Source of the DNA: Nitrospira sp.
GTDB lineage: Bacteria; Nitrospirota; Nitrospiria; Nitrospirales; Nitrospiraceae
Assembly: GCA_015904075.1 (NCBI GenBank)
Contig: JABMDH010000035.1
Span: 1-5,325 of the forward strand
DNA: 5,325 bases
Reading direction: 5' to 3'
Both the position numbers and the translations under genes were made by a program. Below, piece after piece: positions 1 to 4,769 of this stretch; the first letter of the stretch is position 1, and each line of letters starts with the position of its first letter. The notes beneath the pieces are model-generated. The model had not been told where the DNA came from. It did not search any database and saw nothing but the letters and a program-made list of their open reading frames with translations.

Positions 1-428
1 ACGTTCAAAAGATGGCAACCCAGGATACCGCCGACCACATCGATAAAGGAATCCATCACGCCGACTTCATGGAAATGCACATCGCGCGTTGCAACCCGAT
101 GGGCCAGACCTTCCGCCTCAGCCAGCCGATCAAAGACGGCACGGCTTTGTGTTTTCACAGGGGCAGGCAGGGTACTGGCAGCCAGAATTTGCCGAATGCG
201 GGATAAGCTGAGGGGACGTTGAAACCCGTGTTGGATGACGACATCCACCTTCGTGGCATGGAGCGCGCCGCGCCGGACTTCGCGCTGACGCAATCGGTAG
301 CCGTTCAGCTTGAGGCGTTTGAGTCCGCTGATCAATTGTGCCCATGGCAAGCCGGCATTCACCAGCGCGCCCAGCACCATGTCCCCGCTGATACCAGAGA
401 AACAGTCAAAATGCAGATGCCGTCCCAC
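1..428 (-). CDS. larC: LarC, nickel-pincer cofactor nickel insertase (N-terminal part, runs off left edge)
   Basis: LarC (formerly DUF111) is the cytoplasmic CTP-dependent cyclometallase that inserts nickel into pyridinium-3,5-bisthiocarboxylic acid mononucleotide, the last step of nickel-pincer nucleotide synthesis for LarA-type enzymes. Translating the minus strand from a GTG at 428-426 gives 142 complete residues. They open with the family hallmark HFDCFSGISGDM at residues 6-17 and include a second hallmark, DVHFHEVGVMDSFIDVVG, at about 116-133. The GTG start is supported by a GGAGG ribosome binding site at 438-434, five bases upstream, and by FDCFSG lying right at the N terminus as in the family. 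LarC proteins are usually about 400 residues, so roughly the first third is present and the rest lies beyond position 1. The gene shares its strand with larB but is separated from it by the opposite-strand gene at 589-1134. Identification is firm; whether the full gene is intact cannot be seen. Confidence 0.93.
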   Translation of the reverse strand, partial: MGRHLHFDCFSGISGDMVLGALVNAGLPWAQLISGLKRLKLNGYRLRQREVRRGALHATKVDVVIQHGFQRPLSLSRIRQILAASTLPAPVKTQSRAVFDRLAEAEGLAHRVATRDVHFHEVGVMDSFIDVVGGILGCHLLN

Positions 429-452
429 TCGATCCTCCGTTGAATAGCGCCC

Positions 453-481
453 ATCTTACCCAAGGTGTCGGTCAACGGCAA
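453..481 (-). promoter_or_regulatory. Possible sigma-70 promoter for larC
   Basis: On the minus strand TTGCCG (481-476) and TAAGAT (458-453) are separated by 17 bases; each matches the sigma-70 consensus at 4 of 6 positions. Transcription would start near 446, giving a short leader that holds the GGAGG site at 438-434 before the GTG at 428. If real, larC has its own promoter instead of depending on readthrough from gpsA-larB across the opposing gene. The match is weak and rests on spacing and position. Confidence 0.35.
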
Positions 482-499
482 ATCCATGCCGACGGCGCA

Positions 500-528
500 T
501 TGACAGTCTGTAGTGGCTATGCTATCCC
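500..528 (+). promoter_or_regulatory. Probable sigma-70 promoter for the secreted Ig-like protein gene
   Basis: A perfect -35 box TTGACA lies at 500-505. After a 17-base spacer comes TATCCC (523-528), a poor -10 hexamer but preceded by TG at 520-521, the extended -10 arrangement that compensates for weak hexamers. Transcription would begin near 535, upstream of both candidate starts (GTG 550, ATG 589). It sits back to back with the proposed larC promoter, the two -35 boxes being 18 bases apart. Confidence 0.5.
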
Positions 529-588
529 CTGTGCAATGCAACTCAGTCGGTGCGCCGGCCTCTCTACGATCCCTTTCTCGACATTCTT

Positions 589-1134
589 ATGAGTACGTGC
601 TCGTCGGTTTCAACGCGAGTTCGAACGGGTCTGCGAAGAACGTCCCTCCTCGTCGGACTACTTGTCGGTCTATGTTTTCCGTTGGTGCTTCCGGATGACG
701 GGTGGGCGAAGAATAAACAGCCTCGAGTGCCCAGGCCTGAGCCGGAGTTGAAGATTCTCGACGTGAATGTGGTCCCGAGCCCGTACACACCGGGAAACGG
801 ATCGCTTCAGTTCGCCATTAGTGCCCAATTGCCTAAAGAATTGGATGGAGCCACGGTTCTTGAGGTTACGTCGCTGATCAGTTCTCCGTCGAAGACCTCC
901 CTTCGCTTTCTCTCTCACCGCCGGTCCGTGGAAGTGCATCCTGTTGCCGGCGTTGCGGAACGGCCCAAGCTTTCCATCGAACTCTCCTGGGACGGGCAAG
1001 ATCATCGCAAACAGCTCGCCGGATCCGGCACATATTCCTACGAAGTGCGGATGAAGTTGCTGAAGGATGGAGACAAGGGCCTTCGCACGATGATGGTCTC
1101 GTGGCCGAAGCGGGGTGTGCTGGAAGTCAAATAA
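589..1134 (+). CDS. Secreted protein with FlgD-like Ig-fold domain, function unknown
   Basis: From the ATG at 589 this encodes 181 residues. The N terminus has several Arg (10, 12, 16, 17), a hydrophobic core at about 20-34 and a plausible signal peptidase I site after Gly-Trp-Ala (38-40), so export by Sec is likely. The mature part starts with a Pro/charged linker, then a strand-rich region with VVPSPYTPGNGSLQF (61-75) and LSWDGQDHRKQLAGSGTYSYEV (132-153). This pairing of an N-P-F/Y-type start with a WDG(R/Q)D...G.Y.Y end is the pattern of FlgD-type Ig-like domains, which often serve as C-terminal or stand-alone modules in exported proteins. No catalytic motif is visible. A GTG at 550 in the same frame would add 13 residues (194 total); neither start has a clear ribosome binding site. 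I prefer 589 because it leaves a more normal signal-peptide n-region. The gene lies between larB and larC on the opposite strand and converges on larB. Secretion and fold are fairly well supported; function is not known. Confidence 0.75.
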   Translation: MSTCSSVSTRVRTGLRRTSLLVGLLVGLCFPLVLPDDGWAKNKQPRVPRPEPELKILDVNVVPSPYTPGNGSLQFAISAQLPKELDGATVLEVTSLISSPSKTSLRFLSHRRSVEVHPVAGVAERPKLSIELSWDGQDHRKQLAGSGTYSYEVRMKLLKDGDKGLRTMMVSWPKRGVLEVK

Positions 1135-1149
1135 CCAATCGCGGGGATG

Positions 1150-1200
1150 AAGAGGTGAGGCGTCAGGGGACAGCACGCGCCTGCGTTCCCGTCACCTCTT
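1150..1200. terminator. Inverted repeat between convergent genes, possible bidirectional terminator
   Basis: The 9-base arms at 1150-1158 and 1192-1200 are perfectly complementary. Inside them shorter pairings (1167-1170 with 1187-1190, 1175-1178 with 1183-1186, loop 1179-1182) can extend an imperfect stem. The right arm contains the final codons and stop of larB (stop at 1194-1192), while the left arm lies 16 bases after the stop of the plus-strand gene ending at 1134. No strong T-run follows on either strand, so intrinsic termination would be weak; it might instead block 3' exonucleases. Confidence 0.35.
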
Positions 1201-2052
1201 ACTGTTCAGGCCTAACGTATTGATCCGGTGCGCGAGACAGCCGGCTCCGAATCCATTGTCGATATTCATCACGCCGACCCCCGCCGCGCAAGAATTCAGC
1301 ATCGTCAGCAGGGCAGCCAATCCGCCGAAACTGGCGCCGTACCCGCGGCTGGTTGGGACCGCAACCACCGGGCATTCCACCAGGCCTCCCACCACGCTGG
1401 GAAGTACCCCATCCATCCCTGCGGCAACGATGATGACCCGGGCATCGAACAGACGCTCTTTTTTCCCCAACAATCGGTGGAGCCCCGCCACTCCGACGTC
1501 ATACAGCCGCTCAACGTGGCTGCCCATGATTTCAGCCGTGATGCGGGCCTCTTCGGCCACCGGCACGTCTGCGGTGCCTGCCCCCGCCACTCCGACGTCA
1601 TACAGCCGCTCAACGTGGCTGCCCATGATTTCAGCCGTGATGCGGGCCTCTTCGGCCACCGGCACGTCTGCGGTGCCTGCAGTCACCACCAGGACATGAC
1701 CCTGCCGCTTCTGTGAAGGCGGAGCGATGGCGACGATACGCGCGTCGGCATGGTAGCGGGCTCGCCGGTCCAGACGGCAGATGGCGCGTGCGACCGCCGG
1801 CTCCGCGCGTGTGGCGAGAAAGGGGCCTCGTTTTTTGATAAAGGATCGGGCAATGGCCACTACCTGGGCAGTCGTCTTGCCTTCACAGAGCACGACTTCA
1901 GGAAACCCCTGGCGCAGAGACCGGTGGTGATCGAGCGAGGCAAAGCCGAGGTCTTCAAAGGGGAGGGCTCGCAGGCGCTGAAGTGCCTGGTCCACGCTGA
2001 CTCGTCCTTGACGGATCTGTCGTACCAACTGTTCAAGTTTTTCAGGGCTCAT
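1192..2052 (-). CDS. larB: LarB, NPN cofactor biosynthesis carboxylase, with internal in-frame duplication
   Basis: LarB belongs to the PurE (AIR carboxylase)-like superfamily. It carboxylates the pyridinium ring of nicotinic acid adenine dinucleotide and releases AMP, giving the dicarboxylated mononucleotide that LarE then sulfurates. The 286-residue product has the family N-terminal region (PFEDLG at 31-36, D-x-x-R near 41-44, GFPEVVLCEGKT at 49-60), the PurE-like core beginning GHVLVVTAGTADVPVAEEA (118-136), and the conserved C-terminal block VPTSRGYGASFGG (232-244), NSCAAGVG (253-260) and NIDNGFGAG (263-271). Cys255 of NSCAAG probably corresponds to the nucleophilic cysteine reported for Lactiplantibacillus plantarum LarB, judged from distance to the C terminus. 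Residues 125-157 are repeated exactly as 158-190; removing one copy gives 253 residues, close to family length. The ATG at 2052 overlaps the gpsA stop as ATGA and has AAAGGA at 2063-2058, so translation is probably coupled to gpsA. Family assignment is firm; activity with the duplication is doubtful. Confidence 0.93.
   Translation of the reverse strand: MSPEKLEQLVRQIRQGRVSVDQALQRLRALPFEDLGFASLDHHRSLRQGFPEVVLCEGKTTAQVVAIARSFIKKRGPFLATRAEPAVARAICRLDRRARYHADARIVAIAPPSQKRQGHVLVVTAGTADVPVAEEARITAEIMGSHVERLYDVGVAGAGTADVPVAEEARITAEIMGSHVERLYDVGVAGLHRLLGKKERLFDARVIIVAAGMDGVLPSVVGGLVECPVVAVPTSRGYGASFGGLAALLTMLNSCAAGVGVMNIDNGFGAGCLAHRINTLGLNSKR
1483..1680. repeat. Perfect 99-bp tandem direct duplication inside larB
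   Basis: Positions 1483-1581 and 1582-1680 are identical over all 99 bases and directly abut. The match stops abruptly on both sides (1482 differs from 1581, and 1582 differs from 1681). The unit is 33 codons, so the reading frame of larB survives. It encodes the segment from AGTADVP to YDVGVAG, roughly a loop-helix-strand unit at the heart of the PurE-like active-site fold. Zero divergence means a very recent event or an assembly artefact. Confidence 0.97.
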
Positions 2053-3083
2053 GCTGATCCTTTTTCAGGTTTGGCGTCACGCGCCATCAAATCGCGGACA
2101 GCTTTCCGGCAGGGTTTCTGGTTGAACAACACGGCATTGATCTCCTGCGTAATGGGCATATCGACATTGTGCCGCCGCGCCAACATTAAGGCCGCGCGCG
2201 CCGTCCGCACGCCTTCCGCGACTGCATGCATCCCGCCCATGATTGTATCCAACGGTTCGCCTTTGCCGAGCCGGATGCCCACGGTATAGTTCCGGCTGAG
2301 CGTTCCCGTGCAGGTCAGCACCAGATCGCCGATGCCGGAGAGTCCATAGAATGTCTGCGGGTCGGCTCCCATTGCCGCGCCCAAGCGAACGATCTCGGCC
2401 AATCCTCTGGTGATCAGCGCCGCGCGCGCATTCAGTCCAAGTTCCAATCCGTCGACCACTCCGGCCGCCAGCGCCATGACGTTCTTCAGGGCTCCGCCGA
2501 GCTGGACGCCGATGACATCGGTATCGGCATACACGCGAAAATCCGGGGTCATGAGCGTGTGCTGAAACTGTTGCACAAGGACCGGCTCGCGCCCGGCCAG
2601 ACAGAGCGCCGTCGGTTTCCCTGCGCTGAGTTCCGCGGCGAAGCTTGGACCCGATAAGGCCATGAGCATGGGCCGCATCGGAAGGGGAAGCACGTCATCC
2701 ATCACTTGTGTCATCAGTTTGGCGGTCTCCTCTTCGATCCCTTTCGTCGCACTAATCAATGGAATGGGTTCGGAGAGATACGGCGCGAGCGCCGTGAGTA
2801 CCAATCGGGTGACATGCGAGGGAACGACGAATAGGAGGCCCTGGCAGCCTTCAATCGCATCGGCGATCGAAGATGTCGCGACGAGCGTCTTCGGTAATGC
2901 GACGCCGGGAAGAAACATCGAGTTTTCGTGTCTGGCATTGATGGCCTGCGCTACGTCGGGTTCGTAGGCCCAGAGCCTGACCATTACCCCCTTCTCGGCC
3001 AGATGTTTCGCCAACGCCGTGCCCCAGGCTCCGGCTCCAATCACACCCATAGTGCTGACTGTCTGCATGCTGGAAAGTCCCAT
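2049..3083 (-). CDS. gpsA: GpsA, NAD(P)-dependent glycerol-3-phosphate dehydrogenase
   Basis: GpsA reduces dihydroxyacetone phosphate to sn-glycerol-3-phosphate in the cytoplasm, supplying the backbone of membrane phospholipids. The 344-residue product shows the family motifs in order: the Rossmann dinucleotide loop GAGAWGTALA (16-25), NSMFLPG (54-60), SATKGIE (111-117), SGPSFAAE (144-151), GGALKNVMALAAG (196-208) with the expected catalytic Lys200, NARAALITRGLAE (218-230), and TFYGLSGIGDLVLTCTGTLSRN (244-265). Length is normal and no motif is missing. Three in-frame ATGs are possible (3083, 3068, 3050). The first is the first ATG after the predicted transcription start near 3121 but has no purine-rich site; the one at 3068 has a weak GGGA nine bases upstream; 3050 would still leave the Rossmann motif intact. 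The stop overlaps the larB start by 4 bp, making gpsA the first gene of a gpsA-larB operon. Confidence 0.96.
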   Translation of the reverse strand: MGLSSMQTVSTMGVIGAGAWGTALAKHLAEKGVMVRLWAYEPDVAQAINARHENSMFLPGVALPKTLVATSSIADAIEGCQGLLFVVPSHVTRLVLTALAPYLSEPIPLISATKGIEEETAKLMTQVMDDVLPLPMRPMLMALSGPSFAAELSAGKPTALCLAGREPVLVQQFQHTLMTPDFRVYADTDVIGVQLGGALKNVMALAAGVVDGLELGLNARAALITRGLAEIVRLGAAMGADPQTFYGLSGIGDLVLTCTGTLSRNYTVGIRLGKGEPLDTIMGGMHAVAEGVRTARAALMLARRHNVDMPITQEINAVLFNQKPCRKAVRDLMARDAKPEKGSA

Positions 3084-3127
3084 GGGTTGGAGGGCGACGA
3101 TGGACGATAGTCAATAGGGCGGAGCGG

Positions 3128-3156
3128 ATTATAGGAAGGCCCCGATCGTCTGTCAA
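3128..3156 (-). promoter_or_regulatory. Perfect-consensus sigma-70 promoter for gpsA-larB
   Basis: On the minus strand TTGACA (3156-3151), a 17-base spacer and TATAAT (3133-3128) match the housekeeping consensus at all 12 hexamer positions with ideal spacing. Transcription should start near 3121, leaving a leader of about 38 bases before the ATG at 3083. The leader has no Shine-Dalgarno-like purine run just before that ATG. Confidence 0.85.
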
Positions 3157-3183
3157 CGAATGGAACGAGCCTCTGGATTCTGT

Positions 3184-3209
3184 ACCTGTGCGATGTGAAT
3201 CGCACAGGT
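3184..3209. promoter_or_regulatory. 11-bp perfect inverted repeat between divergent promoters (possible operator)
   Basis: The arms at 3184-3194 and 3199-3209 are perfect reverse complements (ACCTGTGCGAT and ATCGCACAGGT) around the 4-base centre GTGA. It lies 27 bases upstream of the gpsA -35 box and about 55 bases upstream of the -35 box proposed for the outer-membrane protein gene. That position suits a dimeric regulator acting on one or both promoters. As RNA it could also form a stable tetraloop hairpin, but no known transcript should cross it and no T-run follows. The binding protein is unknown. Confidence 0.6.
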
Positions 3210-3264
3210 CTGCATCCACGCGGTGGCATGTGGCTTGCTCATCCTCAGAATGTGAGAAATACCT

Positions 3265-3292
3265 TTGTCAAATCCGGGTTGGGCCATAACAT
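3265..3292 (+). promoter_or_regulatory. Probable sigma-70 promoter for the outer-membrane protein gene
   Basis: TTGTCA (3265-3270, 5 of 6 matches) and TAACAT (3287-3292, 4 of 6) are 16 bases apart. Transcription would begin near 3299, giving a leader of about 34 bases that includes the AGGAG site at 3318-3322. This supports the translation start at 3333 over in-frame starts at 3195 or 3291, which lie upstream of the predicted transcript start. Confidence 0.5.
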
Positions 3293-3332
3293 GAATTACG
3301 GCGTGTGTGTTGATAGCAGGAGATTAATTCAG

Positions 3333-4064
3333 ATGATGCAACGAGATAGAGTAGGGGGCACAGTTGGAGTAATCGTGGCAGCGTTGCTTCTGGCTTCCAT
3401 GGTTCTGGGGGTTCCCAAGGCGTACTCAGAAGCCTACATCGGCGGTCAAATCGGGACTACTCTCACGGGGAATCGACTTACAAGTGTTGAACTGACGGAT
3501 TTTTCTCCTGCCGGTACCATGTCTGATCGCGACCTGTCTCGTTCCATCCTTGGCGGCCTGCGACTGGGGTACTATTTTCCTCGCGCTCATTGGTTCGGTG
3601 TTGAAACGGAAGCATTCTATACGACGCCCCATATCAAGCAGCAAAGTACCCGAATAACGATCCAGCCTGGTGCTACCTTTCAGGGAAGCCCGGTCTCCGG
3701 TGGTAGCATCGAGGCAGTTATTACAGGCGACCATTTTCGTGTTATCACGTGGGCACCGGTAAATGTGATGGTACGCTATCACAAAACAAAGCTTCAGCCC
3801 TATGCCGGGATAGGTCTGGGAGTGTTCTTCGCTCGAATCAATACCACCGTAGCGGGGTTTGAAGGAACACAAAGCTCGACATCGGTAGGTCTGAATGCCA
3901 AAGCCGGACTGGAATACTATTTCACCAGACATATCAGCGTATTCGCCGAATGGAAATACAACAAGGCCAGTTTTACGTTTGATCCGAACAACAGCGGCGC
4001 TGCCGGACTTGAGACAGACTACCAAGTGCACTTCGCTACGGGAGGTCTCAATTATCACTTCTAG
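3333..4064 (+). CDS. Small outer-membrane beta-barrel protein (OMP_b-brl / OmpA-barrel-like)
   Basis: The 243-residue product begins with a Sec signal peptide: charged start (Arg4, Asp5, Arg6), hydrophobic core about 11-27, and a probable signal peptidase I site after Ala-Tyr-Ser (30-32). The mature part of about 211 residues alternates polar and hydrophobic residues in strand-sized segments rich in Gly and aromatics, for example a GLRLGYYF strand near the middle, YAGIGLGVFFARI from 157, AGLEYYF at 191-197 followed by an HISVFAEWKY strand, and ends YHF. The C-terminal Phe243 is the usual recognition signal for the BAM assembly machinery. Size suits an eight-stranded barrel of the OmpX/OmpA-barrel type; ligand or structural role cannot be told. 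The start at 3333 is chosen for the signal peptide and for AGGAG at 3318-3322, ten bases upstream. An in-frame extension back to 3195 would bury the signal peptide. The gene is divergent from gpsA and appears somewhat more AT-rich than gpsA or larB. Confidence 0.85.
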   Translation: MMQRDRVGGTVGVIVAALLLASMVLGVPKAYSEAYIGGQIGTTLTGNRLTSVELTDFSPAGTMSDRDLSRSILGGLRLGYYFPRAHWFGVETEAFYTTPHIKQQSTRITIQPGATFQGSPVSGGSIEAVITGDHFRVITWAPVNVMVRYHKTKLQPYAGIGLGVFFARINTTVAGFEGTQSSTSVGLNAKAGLEYYFTRHISVFAEWKYNKASFTFDPNNSGAAGLETDYQVHFATGGLNYHF

Positions 4065-4149
4065 GCGATATCTGTCGGTCCGTCAGAAACGTGCTGCCCT
4101 CTCGCTTCGCACCTCGCCGTAGTAGACGCGCATACACATATGACGGTAT

Positions 4150-4178
4150 TTGCTGCGGCTACCGATCCTGGGTATAGT
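4150..4178 (+). promoter_or_regulatory. Possible promoter giving a leaderless zinc-ribbon mRNA
   Basis: TATAGT at 4173-4178 matches the -10 consensus at 5 of 6 positions and lies 17 bases after TTGCTG (4150-4155, 3 of 6). The expected start point, six or seven bases after the -10 box, falls on or next to the ATG at 4184. No Shine-Dalgarno sequence precedes that ATG, which fits a leaderless transcript. Confidence 0.4.
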
Positions 4179-4183
4179 GCTGC

Positions 4184-4540
4184 ATGCAAACCTGTCCCTC
4201 ATGTCGTTGTTCACAACCTGAAATCAATCGTTTCTGTACGTACTGTGGCCGGCGGCTCGATACGAAAGGTGGTGAAGCGTCAGGGTCCCGCCCCGATGCC
4301 GGAACACCGGAGCAGATAAACATCACGGTGTTGTATGGAATGGTTGCTGCCCTGATCCTCGCTGTGCTGTGTCCTCCCTGGGAAACTCCGCCCGATCAGC
4401 AACCGGAGTTTCTCGGGCTCTCATTCATTCTCTCTCCCCCGACTGCTGAGGCTGTCGTGAGCCGTATGCTCCTGACCATCGAACTGGTTACGATCGCGAT
4501 TGCGGGCTTCTATGGAGCGTTTCTCATGCGGAATAAATAA
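4184..4540 (+). CDS. Small zinc-ribbon membrane protein, function unknown
   Basis: The 118-residue product starts with a zinc ribbon: Cys4-x2-Cys7 and Cys18-x2-Cys21 followed by Gly-Arg-Arg, the common N-terminal four-cysteine knuckle of bacterial membrane-anchored zinc-ribbon proteins. A polar Gly/Ser/Pro linker (about 26-44) leads to a first membrane segment at about 47-63. A Pro-rich loop beginning CPPWETPP (63-70) follows, then a second membrane segment at about 95-114 and a short basic tail RNK. With the ribbon and the basic tail both expected in the cytoplasm, the PPW loop would face the periplasm. Two-helix proteins with a PPW loop after the first helix recur in bacteria, but I know of no defined function. 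The start at 4184 is the only one that keeps the first Cys pair at the N terminus; there is no ribosome binding site, as noted for the promoter. It follows the outer-membrane protein gene by 119 bases and seems to be a separate unit. Confidence 0.8.
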   Translation: MQTCPSCRCSQPEINRFCTYCGRRLDTKGGEASGSRPDAGTPEQINITVLYGMVAALILAVLCPPWETPPDQQPEFLGLSFILSPPTAEAVVSRMLLTIELVTIAIAGFYGAFLMRNK

Positions 4541-4769
4541 GCGCGTCAATCGCAAGTATGTGAGGGCTTCCGCTTGTCCCTTCGCGTCTACGAATGACGG
4601 CAGCTAATCCAGCGCCAGTGTCAGGCCTTTCGCTGAACCATCCGATTTCATGAATGCATCGAGAGGAACGGAGTGAGTGCGATATCCCCTGGCCTGGAGC
4701 TGGCATGCGGGTGTCGGACATCCGGACGGCAGGGACATGGTACATCGCGGCATGAGTGATGGTGCCGGT

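Noticed and set aside
359..541. Minus-strand 60-codon open frame overlapping the start of larC in another frame.
   Set aside because: It overlaps the conserved LarC N terminus, and no known protein pattern is visible in it.
589..708. Tat signal or lipoprotein signal for the Ig-like protein (it has an Arg-Arg pair and a Cys in the hydrophobic segment).
   Set aside because: The residues after Arg-Arg (Thr-Ser) do not fit the twin-arginine motif, and the Cys is preceded by Val-Gly-Leu, which is not a lipobox; a Sec signal with cleavage after Gly-Trp-Ala fits better.
1483..1680. CRISPR or tandem-repeat protein explanation for the repeated sequence.
   Set aside because: There are only two copies, with no spacers between them, and both lie in frame inside a conserved enzyme gene.
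1220..1716. Two long overlapping plus-strand open frames opposite larB, each containing the duplicated segment.
   Set aside because: They are antisense shadows of a strongly recognisable LarB, have no ribosome binding site or recognisable domain, and their repeats simply mirror the larB duplication.
3187..3206. CRP/FNR-type binding site, because the palindrome contains TGTG...CACA.
   Set aside because: The internal bases and the spacing between half-sites do not fit TGTGA-N6-TCACA or TTGAT-N4-ATCAA.
3195..3332. Extending the outer-membrane protein upstream to the in-frame GTG at 3195 or ATG at 3291.
   Set aside because: The extension would bury the signal peptide, starts inside the palindrome (3195) or promoter (3291), and lacks the AGGAG site present before 3333.
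3426..4058. A 210-codon open frame on the minus strand opposite the outer-membrane protein gene.
   Set aside because: It has no recognisable motif, while the plus strand has a signal peptide, ribosome binding site, promoter and C-terminal Phe of a real barrel protein.
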